The position numbers and the translations under genes are program-made. A model generated the notes under the pieces. That model searched no databases, was not told the origin of the DNA, and saw only the letters and a list, made by a program, of their open reading frames with translations. Positions 34,481 to 42,623 of a DNA stretch of 64,000 bases are shown one piece after another. Origin of the DNA: Actinoallomurus bryophytorum (GTDB taxonomy: Bacteria; Actinomycetota; Actinomycetes; Streptosporangiales; Streptosporangiaceae); assembly GCF_006716425.1 (NCBI RefSeq), contig NZ_VFOZ01000001.1, positions 1,116,001-1,180,000 on the forward strand. The letters are read 5' to 3'. The stretch's first letter is position 1. Each line of letters starts with the position of its first letter.

Positions 34481-35242
34481 ATGTACGCCGAGGAACGACA
34501 GCAGGAGATTCTTCGGCGCACACGCGATGCGGGCCGCGTCGACGTGGTGACGCTCGCGGAGGACTTCGGCGTCACGATGGAGACGATCCGCCGGGACCTG
34601 ACGGTTCTTGAGCGTGCCGGCACGCTGCGCCGCGTGCACGGCGGCGCCATCCCCGTCGAGCGCCTCGGCTTCGAGCCGGCGCTGGCGGCTCGCGACGCCG
34701 TCATGACCGCCGAGAAGGAACGCATCGCCAAGGCCGCCCTCGCCGAGCTCCCCGCCGACGGATCGATCATCATCGACGCCGGATCCACGACGGGGCGCCT
34801 GGTCCAGGTGCTGCCCAGCGACCGCGAGTTGACAGTGATCGTCAACTCGCCGCCGCTCGCCACCATCCTGGCCACCCGCTCCAACCTCAACGTGATCATG
34901 CTCGGTGGCAGGGTCCGCGGGCGTACGCTCGCGACCGTCGACGACTGGGCCATGCAGCCGCTCGCGCGAATGCGGGTCGATGTCGCGTTCATGGCCACGA
35001 ACGGCATCTCCGCCGAGGTCGGCCTGACGACACCGGACCCGGCCGAGGCGGCCATGAAACAGTCGATGATCGGAGCCGCACAGCGCACGGTGCTCCTCGT
35101 CGACCACACCAAGGTCGGCAACGACTATCTCGCCAAGTTCGCGTCGCTGGCCGACATCAGCGTGCTGATCACCGATACCGGGCTGGACAGCGGGCTGGCC
35201 GCGGACCTGGCGGCCGCGGGGCCGGAGGTAATCCGCGTCTGA
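34481..35242 (+). CDS. DeoR/GlpR-family sugar-phosphate-responsive repressor
   Basis: A 253-residue regulator. Residues 1-55 form the DeoR helix-turn-helix (YAEERQQEIL start, VTMETIRRDL recognition helix), followed by the RRVHGGA hinge motif and a C-terminal sugar-phosphate-sensing domain with DAGSTTGRL, GGRVRGRTL and DHTKVG. I start at ATG 34481; a longer frame adds 16 residues without homology. It converges with ptsI and diverges from GH30. The ligand in relatives is a phosphosugar such as fructose 1-phosphate. Its promoter matches that of the PTS operon, so it likely controls both. Confidence 0.88.
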   Translation: MYAEERQQEILRRTRDAGRVDVVTLAEDFGVTMETIRRDLTVLERAGTLRRVHGGAIPVERLGFEPALAARDAVMTAEKERIAKAALAELPADGSIIIDAGSTTGRLVQVLPSDRELTVIVNSPPLATILATRSNLNVIMLGGRVRGRTLATVDDWAMQPLARMRVDVAFMATNGISAEVGLTTPDPAEAAMKQSMIGAAQRTVLLVDHTKVGNDYLAKFASLADISVLITDTGLDSGLAADLAAAGPEVIRV

Positions 35243-35449
35243 CCAGGTGAGCGACCGGCCGAACAATTCTCGGCGATGGTAGTGACGACGACGCGGCGGC
35301 CCCCGTACGTACGTGGATCACCGATCTCCCCTTCGACGGCCAAATGTGAACGAAGCTCATTTATACCGGCTGAGCAGGGGAAATAGGTTTATCTAACCCT
35401 TAAGCGAAGCCTAAGCGTATTTATGTCCGTGACAGAGCGACCGGACGTA

Positions 35450-35482
35450 CGAATGCCCCCTGCCGCGCGCAGGGGGCATTCG
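35450..35482. terminator. Bidirectional terminator between deoR and ptsI
   Basis: A perfect 13-bp inverted repeat CGAATGCCCCCTG / CAGGGGGCATTCG with a 7-nt loop, 19 nt past the ptsI stop. No T-run; a hairpin-only terminator typical of actinomycetes. The deoR stop is 207 nt away. Confidence 0.75.
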
Positions 35483-35501
35483 CGGACCGTGCCGCCGGGT
35501 G

Positions 35502-37157
35502 TCAGCCGTTCGTCTCGGCGAGTACCGCGGCACGGGCCTCGGCCGCGTCACCGGCGTCCAGCGCCAGCGCGGCAAGACGTTCGCATTCGGCGAGAGTGTG
35601 CCCGGCGAGGCTCGCCCGTACGGCGGGCAGCCCGCGCGGGCTCATGGACAACTTGGTGATGCCGAGCCCGGCCAGCACCGGGGCGAGAAACGGGTCGGCG
35701 GCCGCCTCACCGCAGATGCCCACGGACTTGCCGGCGGTCTTACCGGCCGCCGCACAGACCCCGATCAGCTCCAGCAGCGCCGGTTGCCACGGGTCGAGCA
35801 GGTCGGCGAGGCCACCGCTCTGCCGGTCGGCGGCGAGCGTGTACTGGCTCAGGTCGTTGGTGCCGATGCTGAGGAAGTCCACGGTGTCCAGGAACCGCCC
35901 GGCGCGCAGGGCCGCGGCCGGTACCTCGATCATCACGCCGGCCGTGGGCAGCCCGTGGTCGCGGACCCGGGCGGCGAAGTCGGCGGCCTCCGGCTGCGTG
36001 GAGACCATCGGCGCCATCACCCACACGTCGGCGGCGGTCTCCAGGGCGGCGAGCGCGATGGCCTCGAGCTGGGTGTCCAGGATCTCCGGCTGCTCGCGCG
36101 CCACCCGCAGGCCGCGTACGCCGAGTGCGGGGTTGGGCTCCTCACGCAGGCCGAGGAACGGCAGCGGCTTGTCGGCTCCCGCGTCGAGGGTGCGGACCAC
36201 GATCGTGCCGCGTTCGAAGAGACGGAACGCCTCGGCGTACGCGTCCACCTGTTCCTCCAGGTCAGGCGCGTCGTGCCGGTCCAGGAAGAGGAACTCCGTG
36301 CGGAACAGTCCCACACCCGCGACGTCGGTCAGGTCGACCCCGGCGAGGTCGGCCGCCGAGCCGATGTTGAGCATCAGGTCGACCGCGTGCCCGTCCGAGG
36401 TGCGCCCCGGACCCGTGCCACCGGCGAGCCGTGCCCGCTCCTCGGCGGCCCGTGCGCGTACGCCGTCGACCTCCTCGTCGCCGACTCCGGCGCGTACGAG
36501 ACCGGTGGTGCCGTCCACCGTCACGGCGGTCGCATCCGCGATGCCGAGCGCGCCGGCACAGCCGACCACGGCGGGTAGGCCGAGCGAGCGGGCCAGGATG
36601 GCGGTGTGGCTCGTCGGGCCGCCGCGTTCGGTCACCAGCGCGAGGACGTTCGCCGGGTCGAGGGTGGCCGTGTCGGCCGGCGCGAGATCGTCGGCGACCA
36701 GGACGTACGGGTGGCCCGGCTGCGGCACGCCGGGCATGGGCAGCCCGAGTGCCGCGGCGATGGCGCGGTGGGCGATGTCGTCCAGGTCGGCCGCCCGCTC
36801 GGCGAGGTATCCGCCGAGCCCTTCGAGTGTCCTGCGGTGCTCGTCGAAGGTGTCCCGCAGGGCGTGCGGGGCGTCCGCGCCGTCCTTGATCCGGTCGGTG
36901 ACACCGTCCTTCAGCGTGGGGTCGGCGGCGATCATCGACTGGGCGTCGAGGATGTCGCGCGCCGCGCCGGTCGCCTGGGCCGCACGCTCGCGGAGCCGGT
37001 TCTCAGCGGCCTCCAGGGCGCGCGCCGCGACCGCCACCTCCTCATCCGGATCCTTGACCGTTCGCGCCTCGGGGAGGGACGGCGGCGGGCTCATCCGCGC
37101 GACCGGCCCGGCCGCGAGGCCGGGGCTGACCCCGATACCCCGCAGCTCCTCAGGCAT
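35502..37157 (-). CDS. ptsI: PTS enzyme I (phosphoenolpyruvate-protein phosphotransferase)
   Basis: A 551-residue enzyme I with the HPr-binding and swivelling N-terminal domains and a C-terminal PEP-binding barrel. The phospho-accepting His is His184 in GGPTSHTAI. The barrel shows GLFRTEFLF, RTLDAGADK, LGVRGLR, MIEVPAA and SIGTNDLSQY. It starts the phosphate relay from PEP to HPr. The start overlaps ptsH by 8 nt and GAGGAG lies upstream. It is the last gene of the PTS operon. Confidence 0.93.
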   Translation of the reverse strand: MPEELRGIGVSPGLAAGPVARMSPPPSLPEARTVKDPDEEVAVAARALEAAENRLRERAAQATGAARDILDAQSMIAADPTLKDGVTDRIKDGADAPHALRDTFDEHRRTLEGLGGYLAERAADLDDIAHRAIAAALGLPMPGVPQPGHPYVLVADDLAPADTATLDPANVLALVTERGGPTSHTAILARSLGLPAVVGCAGALGIADATAVTVDGTTGLVRAGVGDEEVDGVRARAAEERARLAGGTGPGRTSDGHAVDLMLNIGSAADLAGVDLTDVAGVGLFRTEFLFLDRHDAPDLEEQVDAYAEAFRLFERGTIVVRTLDAGADKPLPFLGLREEPNPALGVRGLRVAREQPEILDTQLEAIALAALETAADVWVMAPMVSTQPEAADFAARVRDHGLPTAGVMIEVPAAALRAGRFLDTVDFLSIGTNDLSQYTLAADRQSGGLADLLDPWQPALLELIGVCAAAGKTAGKSVGICGEAAADPFLAPVLAGLGITKLSMSPRGLPAVRASLAGHTLAECERLAALALDAGDAAEARAAVLAETNG

Positions 37158-37434
37158 CGGTCGGCTCCTCCGCGTCCAGGTCGCGGGCGAGCAGGGCGGC
37201 CAGTGAGTCCAGGGCCTCGTCGGCGCCCGGCCCGTCGGCCTCGAGGGTGACCTCGGTGCCCTTCTGGGCGCCCAGCGACAGCACGGCGAGCATGCTGGCC
37301 GCCGGCACGGGCTTGCCGTCGCCGACCCGGATCTTCACCGGGACGCCCTGGTCGGCGGCGGCCTTGACGAACAGCGCGGCGGGCCGTGCGTGCAGACCCG
37401 TACGGGAGGCGATCGTTACCGTTCGCTCGGACAT
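37150..37434 (-). CDS. ptsH: PTS phosphocarrier protein HPr
   Basis: A 94-residue HPr with the active-site His15 in TGLHARPAA and the second-site region PAASMLAVLSLG. Length and motif spacing are normal. The start at 37434 has GGGAG 4 nt upstream. The segment that in Firmicutes holds the HPr-kinase Ser46 reads AASML here. It carries phosphate from enzyme I to IIA. Located between the dehydrogenase and ptsI, which it overlaps. Confidence 0.92.
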   Translation of the reverse strand: MSERTVTIASRTGLHARPAALFVKAAADQGVPVKIRVGDGKPVPAASMLAVLSLGAQKGTEVTLEADGPGADEALDSLAALLARDLDAEEPTDA

Positions 37435-37447
37435 GCTTGCTCCCTCG

Positions 37448-38482
37448 TCAGGGTTCGATGGTGACCTTGATGGCGGTGCCGCGGGCCACGATGTCGATGC
37501 CCTCGAGCACATCCGCGAGCGGCAGGTGATGGGTTATCAGATCCGCCACGGGGACCGCGCCGGAGGCGATGAGCTCGAGAGCCTGGGCGTTGTGCCGGGG
37601 GCTGGAGCCGTTGGCACCCACGATCGTCAGCTCGCGGTAGTGCACGAGGTTGGAGTCGCAGGCGATCACCGGGTTGTCCTTCGGCAGCCCGCCGAAGAAG
37701 CTGATCCGGCCCTGCCGTGCCGCCATCTGGAGCCCCTGCTCCTGCGCGGCGCCGGAGGCGGCCGCGGTGATGATGGCGTCGGCGCCCCGCCCGTCGGTCA
37801 GCTTCATCACCTGGTCGACCAGGTCGGTGCCGTGGAGCGCGGCGTCCGGCTTGACCCGCTCGGCGGACATCGCCAGCCGGTCGGGGTTCAGGTCGGCCAG
37901 GAAGACGCGCGCGGCGCCGCGTGCGCGGGCCAGGCGTACGTGCAGGCAGCCGATCGGACCGGCGCCGATGATCACGACGTCGTCGCCCTCGCCGATGCGG
38001 GCCAGCTCCTGGCCGTTGAGCACGCACGCGAGCGGCTCGGCCACCGACGCCTCGTCGAAGCCCAGCCCCTCCGGGATGTGGTTGAGGCCGTCGACGGCGA
38101 GCACCTTGGCCGGCACGATCGTGTACTCGGCGAAGCCACCGTCGTAGTGGTAGCCCATCGACTCCTGGTTCGGGCACACCGTCATCCGGCCGCGGCGGCA
38201 CTCCTCGCAGGTGCCGTCCGGGATCGCCGCGATGACCTGGACGCGGTCGCCCGGCTGCCAGCCGGTGACCCCCTCGCCGAGCTCGACCACCTCACCGGCG
38301 ATCTCATGCCCCATGACCCGCGGCGGCCGGATGTGGTGGTGACCGAACTTGGAGATCTTCACGTCGGTGCCACAGGTCGAGCAGTTCCGGACCCGGATCT
38401 TGACGTCCCCGGGGCCGGGGGAGGGCTCGGGGGCATCCTCGACGCGGATGTCCCCGGGCGAGTAGAAACGGGCGACCTTCAC
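37448..38482 (-). CDS. Zinc-dependent polyol(-phosphate) dehydrogenase
   Basis: A 344-residue medium-chain dehydrogenase of the sorbitol/galactitol-1-phosphate/threonine group. Catalytic zinc residues are Cys37 (STCGTD) and His59-Glu60 (MGHE); a structural zinc site is seen as CEECRRGRMTVC. The Rossmann motif GAGPIG lies mid-protein. In this operon it probably oxidises the imported hexitol phosphate to a ketose phosphate, replacing the usual MtlD; the exact polyol is not determined. It overlaps the IIA stop by 4 nt. Confidence 0.85.
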   Translation of the reverse strand: MKVARFYSPGDIRVEDAPEPSPGPGDVKIRVRNCSTCGTDVKISKFGHHHIRPPRVMGHEIAGEVVELGEGVTGWQPGDRVQVIAAIPDGTCEECRRGRMTVCPNQESMGYHYDGGFAEYTIVPAKVLAVDGLNHIPEGLGFDEASVAEPLACVLNGQELARIGEGDDVVIIGAGPIGCLHVRLARARGAARVFLADLNPDRLAMSAERVKPDAALHGTDLVDQVMKLTDGRGADAIITAAASGAAQEQGLQMAARQGRISFFGGLPKDNPVIACDSNLVHYRELTIVGANGSSPRHNAQALELIASGAVPVADLITHHLPLADVLEGIDIVARGTAIKVTIEP

Positions 38483-38928
38483 GCTGGTTCCTCTTCTCCG
38501 GCCGGCTGCAGCAGCCGTACCACTTCGTCGATGTCGTTCGTCTCCCGCAGGGCACGTGCCCGGTCGGGGTCGAGCAGGATCTGGGCGAGCTCGGACAGCA
38601 GGCGTACGTGGCCGTCGCCGACCGCGGCGATGCCGATACAGAGCACCACCTGCTGGTCATCGCCCCAGCTCACGCCGTCAGGGAACCGGACGAAGGAGAC
38701 CGCGTCATGGCGTACGGACTCCTTGCCGTTCAGGGTGCCGTGCGGGATCGCGACGCCCTCCCCGACGTACGTCGACACGGACTGCTCGCGTTCGAGCATC
38801 GCGACGACGTACGCCGGCTCCACCGCGCCGGTCCGCACGAGCGCCTCGCCACACTGGCGGATGGCGTCGTCGCGGCCGGTCGCGGTCGCGTCGAGACGTA
38901 CGGCGCCGCGGTGGAGGAGCTCAGGCAC
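38479..38928 (-). CDS. PTS IIA component, fructose/mannitol type
   Basis: A 149-residue IIA domain with phospho-His63 in GVAIPHGT. It accepts phosphate from HPr and passes it to IIB. It matches the mannitol/fructose class (PF00359), here as a free-standing protein. The start overlaps the IIB gene by 8 nt. A short tail rich in Glu/Pro ends it. Confidence 0.9.
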   Translation of the reverse strand: MPELLHRGAVRLDATATGRDDAIRQCGEALVRTGAVEPAYVVAMLEREQSVSTYVGEGVAIPHGTLNGKESVRHDAVSFVRFPDGVSWGDDQQVVLCIGIAAVGDGHVRLLSELAQILLDPDRARALRETNDIDEVVRLLQPAGEEEPA

Positions 38929-39220
38929 TGATTTCGCCGCCGTTCTTGATCGCGTTGACGAGGCTCTTCACGGCGGGGTCGCCGATGAAGACCTGGAACT
39001 TGACGATCGGCTTGCCGCCGGCGCCGGCCGCCGCGCGTGCGGCGAGGCCCTGGTGACAGACGACGATGTCCGCGTCCCCGGGGATGGTGTTGACCGGGGT
39101 GTGCTCCACCTCGACGTCGAACTTCTTCAGCTCCTTGCGCAGCTGGCTGGCCAGCATGACGCTGCTGCCCATTCCGGCGTCGCAGGCCACGACGATCTTC
39201 TTTACGTCCTTGCCGTTCAT
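38921..39220 (-). CDS. PTS IIB component, mannitol type
   Basis: A 99-residue IIB domain with the phospho-cysteine Cys13 in VVACDAGMGSS. In MtlA of enteric bacteria the B domain is fused to C; here it is separate. It starts 3 nt after the IIC stop, so it is cotranslated with its partner. Confidence 0.9.
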   Translation of the reverse strand: MNGKDVKKIVVACDAGMGSSVMLASQLRKELKKFDVEVEHTPVNTIPGDADIVVCHQGLAARAAAGAGGKPIVKFQVFIGDPAVKSLVNAIKNGGEISA

Positions 39221-39223
39221 CGG

Positions 39224-40405
39224 TCACGCTCCATGGGGTGCTGTTTCGGTGGCCGGCGCCTCGTCGGTCCGTGTGGTCGTCGCCGACTTCTCCTCGGCCG
39301 TCACCGCGACCGACTCGTCCTCGGCCACCGCCTCGGCTTCTTCCTCTTCCTGGTCTCCGGCCAGTCTGCCGAAGCCGAGCAGGACCGAACCGACCGCGAA
39401 GGAGACCCCGGCGGCGATCAGTACTCCGAGGAACACCCCGAAGTAACCGCCTCGGGGGGTCTCCGCGGCGTACGCGAAGATGCTGCCCGGCGCCGGGGTG
39501 GCGACCAGACCCGCACCGGTGACCATGAACGTCCCGATGCCCGCGGCGCCGCCGGCAATCGCGGCGAGGATGAGACGCGGCTTCATCAGGACGTAGGGGA
39601 AGTAGATCTCGTGGATCCCGCCCAGGAACTGGATCACGATCGCGGCGGGGACGCTGGGCCGCAGGCGCTTCGGGCCGAACAGCAGGTAGGCCACCAGGAT
39701 GCCGAGGCCGGGCCCGGGGTTGGACTCCAGCATGAACAGGATCGACTTGCCGTGCTTGGCCGCCTCCGTCACGCCCAGCGGGCCCAGTACCCCGTGGTTG
39801 ACGGCGTTGTTGAGGAACAGCACCTTGGCCGGCTCGATCAGCACCGACGCCAGTGGGAGCAGGTGATGGTGGATCAGCCACTCGACCCCGCTGCCGGCCC
39901 AGGTGGTCACGTGCTTGACGATCGGCTTGATCGCCCAGTTGCCGAAGACCGCGGCCGCCGCGCCGAGGATGCCGGCGCTGAAGTTGTCCACCAGCATCTC
40001 GAAGCCGGCCTTGGTCCGCTCCTGGATGAAGCCGTCGACCAGTTTGAGCACGTACGCCGTGGCCGGGCCCATGATCATCGCGCCCAGGAACATCGGGATT
40101 CCGGCGCCGACCACGACCCCGATCGTGGCGACCGCACCGACGACCGCACCACGCTGGCCGTGCACCATCCGCCCGCCGGTGTAACCGATCAGTACCGGCA
40201 GCAGGACGTTGATCGTCGGGTCGACCAGCGCGCCGAACTCCTTGTTCGGCAGCCACCCGGTCGGAATGAACAGCGCGGTGATGAGACCCCAGGCGATGAA
40301 CGCGCCGATGTTGGGCATCACCATCCCGGCGAGATAGCCGCCGACTCGCTGAATCGTGGCCTTGACGCCACCACCGGTGACTTCTGGTGTGTACGGAGTG
40401 GCCAT
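39224..40405 (-). CDS. mtlA: PTS mannitol-type IIC permease
   Basis: A 393-residue membrane permease of the mannitol IIC family: MVMPNIGAFIAWG near the N-terminus, NNAVNHGVL, and the substrate-site motif GGIHEIYFPYVLM with the conserved Glu. It ends in a 50-residue acidic, Thr/Glu-rich tail where B and A domains would be attached in fused MtlA proteins. Predicted to import and phosphorylate a hexitol, most likely D-mannitol. It follows fruK by 40 nt. Confidence 0.9.
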   Translation of the reverse strand: MATPYTPEVTGGGVKATIQRVGGYLAGMVMPNIGAFIAWGLITALFIPTGWLPNKEFGALVDPTINVLLPVLIGYTGGRMVHGQRGAVVGAVATIGVVVGAGIPMFLGAMIMGPATAYVLKLVDGFIQERTKAGFEMLVDNFSAGILGAAAAVFGNWAIKPIVKHVTTWAGSGVEWLIHHHLLPLASVLIEPAKVLFLNNAVNHGVLGPLGVTEAAKHGKSILFMLESNPGPGLGILVAYLLFGPKRLRPSVPAAIVIQFLGGIHEIYFPYVLMKPRLILAAIAGGAAGIGTFMVTGAGLVATPAPGSIFAYAAETPRGGYFGVFLGVLIAAGVSFAVGSVLLGFGRLAGDQEEEEAEAVAEDESVAVTAEEKSATTTRTDEAPATETAPHGA

Positions 40406-40445
40406 GAGGGGCCTCCCTTGGGGGTTGGGGAATCTGCCGGGCAGA

Positions 40446-41384
40446 TCAGGCGATCAGCGACCGGCCCAGGTCCGGACGCGAATGGATGTGGACGATGTCG
40501 CGGCGGATGTCCTGCGGCCGCGGCATCCGGCTGGCGGGCAGGCGGACCGCCGCCGCCCCCCATGCCAGACCTTCGGCGAGCGCCTCGCTCCCCCGCGCGC
40601 CGGCGGCCAGGAACCCGGCGAGCAGGGCGTCGCCCGCCCCTACCGTGCTCCTCGCCCCGGCGACCGGTGCCTCGCCGATGGTGACGCCGCCGTCCTCGAC
40701 CAGTACGGCGCCGTCGGCGCCGAGGCTGGCGAGCACGCTTCCGGCGCCTCGTTCGCGCAACTGCTGTGCCGCCTCGACGGCGTCGCCGACGCTGTCGACC
40801 GGCCGCCCTACGGCCTCGGCGAGCTCGTCCCGGTTCGGCTTGATGAGTACCGGGGCGGCGTCGACCGCGGCCAGGAGCGCCGGGCCGCTCGCGTCGACCG
40901 CGACCTGGACGCCCGCCTGGGTGAAGAACTCACACATCTGGGCATAGATCCCGTCCGGTACGCCGGGCGGCAGGCTTCCGCAGGTCACCACCCAGCTAGC
41001 GGACTCGGTCTCGCCGAGCACCGCGTCGGCGACCGCGTCCAGCTCCTTGCGGGACAGGGGCTCGCCGGGTTCGTTGAGCTTGGTGACCACACCGTCGGGC
41101 TCGGCGATGGTGATGTTGGATCGGGTCCGGCCGGCCACGCCGACCGCGCGGAGCGGTATCCCGTCGGCCTCCAGGAGGCGGACGAGCTGTTCGCCGTCGG
41201 CACCGCCGACGGGCACCACGGCGACGGAGGGGACGTTGTTCGCGAGCAGGGCCCGCGAGACGTTCACCCCTTTGCCGCCGGGGTCCAGCCGCGCCGAGGT
41301 GGCACGGGTCATCGTCCCGCGCACGAGACGGTCGACCTCGATGGTCCGATCCAGACTCGGGTTGAGGGTCAACGTAACGATCAT
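40446..41384 (-). CDS. fruK: 1-phosphofructokinase-type PfkB sugar kinase
   Basis: A 312-residue ribokinase-family enzyme of the FruK/LacC branch. TLNPSLDRTI at the start, DPGGKGVNVSRAL as sugar-binding loop, and GAGDALLAGF with the catalytic Asp near the C-terminus. It phosphorylates a hexulose monophosphate (fructose-1-P, or tagatose-6-P in LacC) to the bisphosphate. It opens the PTS operon. The ATG at 41384 overlaps the stop of a short upstream frame by 4 nt, the arrangement left from an upstream regulator gene. Confidence 0.9.
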   Translation of the reverse strand: MIVTLTLNPSLDRTIEVDRLVRGTMTRATSARLDPGGKGVNVSRALLANNVPSVAVVPVGGADGEQLVRLLEADGIPLRAVGVAGRTRSNITIAEPDGVVTKLNEPGEPLSRKELDAVADAVLGETESASWVVTCGSLPPGVPDGIYAQMCEFFTQAGVQVAVDASGPALLAAVDAAPVLIKPNRDELAEAVGRPVDSVGDAVEAAQQLRERGAGSVLASLGADGAVLVEDGGVTIGEAPVAGARSTVGAGDALLAGFLAAGARGSEALAEGLAWGAAAVRLPASRMPRPQDIRRDIVHIHSRPDLGRSLIA

Positions 41385-41551
41385 GCCGCGTCCGCCCTCG
41401 CCACTCGGGCCGTGCCCCCCGTCCAGGCGGCCCGAAGACCCACCATGGACCGGCGGCGGACCTGCCCGCCCCCGAGGCGGCAGCGCGCGCCTTGAACCCC
41501 CACCACGCCGGCCGGGCACAGGGCCGCCCGTCGCCTCTCATCGGCGCACAT
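41381..41551 (-). pseudogene. Vestige of a second DeoR-type regulator gene before fruK
   Basis: A 56-residue frame from ATG 41551 begins MCADERRRAAL, closely like the MYAEERQQEIL start of the intact DeoR at 34481, and is preceded by the same promoter-leader block. After about 11 residues all similarity ends; the rest is Gly/Arg-rich without a domain. Its stop overlaps the fruK start (ATGA), as a fruR gene in front of fruK would. I read it as a regulator gene reduced by an internal deletion. A fortuitous frame on a shared operator is the alternative. Confidence 0.5.
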
Positions 41552-41553
41552 CG

Positions 41554-41618
41554 TGTTGCTTCACCGCCGTTTCAGTTTGGTTTCCATTTGTTTACGCCCA
41601 TATGCGTCCGGCCGTCAA
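41554..41618 (-). promoter_or_regulatory. PTS operon promoter with deoR-like leader
   Basis: Minus strand: TTGACG (41618-41613), 18 nt, TAAACA (41594-41589), then GAAAC and TGAAACGG elements at 11-bp spacing and GGT-AA-CAACA up to 41554. It aligns over about 65 bp with the deoR promoter at 34417-34480. Direct repeats at helical spacing suit a DeoR-family operator. Confidence 0.65.
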
Positions 41619-42623
41619 GAGATTGACGTGCCCCAGATCACACAAATTCACCCCTCCGGAAGCACCGACTGGAAGCCGCAGGTGTAGGGGGGACGGGCGA
41701 TGGTGGAGGGCACGGGCCGAGGTGGCCAGGCGGGGGCACTGGCGCCGAGCGGGGGCGGAGGCTGGACGAACCTGCCACCGACCACCCACCGCGCGCAGCA
41801 CACCGACCAGCCGGCTACGGGCACGCGGGTGTAGAGGCACGGCGGAGACGGGATGATGAGCGTCCCGCCCAGGAATCCGTCGGTATCCCCTCAGCTCCGG
41901 ATGGCCGCCGCCAAGTGGGCCTTCCACCGAGAAGCGACTCGTTCCCAAGCCCCACCAGCCCGCCGGCGTTCCGACTCCGAGGACGCGTGTGAAGGACCTG
42001 CCACCCGAGCCACCCACCCCGCGCAGCACACCGACTGCCCCAGCGAAGCTACGGGCACCGCCACGAGCATCGGCCCGGCATGGCCGTCATTGCGGCACAA
42101 AACGCCGCGCGGTCGCGAGTGCGCCGAGGCCGCGCATCCTCGCTGCGGCACAAGACACCTGCTCGTGCGCCTAGCGACACGCCGCGCAGTCACGAGTCTG
42201 CCGACCCGTGCATCACGGTGGATTCGCTGCGCGTTCGTCGGCGTACCCGTGGCGAATCTGGGGGAGGGTTGTTCGCGGTCGCCCGCAGCGCGTCGCCTTG
42301 GTCGAGGTGATACCCAAGGCCCGCACGCCCCGCGTCCTCTGCGTCAGGTCCGTTTGCGGACTTGATGTCCGGGTCTGCCCGCACTCGCGCTCCTCCCGCG
42401 TCCGTGCCCGCCCGCACTCCGGGTCCTCGCGCTCCGCCCCTTGTCTGCTCGCATCCCGCGCTCCGCGCTCCGTCCGGCCCGCGCACTCGCGCGCCCCGCC
42501 CGCTCCGCGCGGCGCGTGTCGCCCCCGCGCCCTGTCCCGCGCCCGTGCTCGCCCGTACGCTCCGGTCCCGTCCACGCTTCGGCAAGCCCCCGTGGGATTG
42601 CGGCGGTGTCGGTCGGCGTGGTG
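41619..42623. other. Gene-free, repeat-bearing region between the PTS operon and poxB
   Basis: No gene is supported in this 1-kb stretch. It holds an imperfect direct repeat (41771-41826 and 41997-42058, both with CCTGCCACC, GCGCAGCACACCGAC and GCTACGGGCAC), a second pair starting TGCGGCACAA (42091 and 42144), and a low-complexity C/G/T-rich tract at about 42360-42590 with many CGCTCC/CGCACTC variants. It looks like decayed or recombined DNA. Confidence 0.6.

Noticed and set aside
37247-40684. A 1145-codon open frame on the + strand across the PTS operon
   Set aside because: Antisense to ptsH, the dehydrogenase and the IIA, IIB and IIC genes, all clearly recognisable; the translation has no domain.
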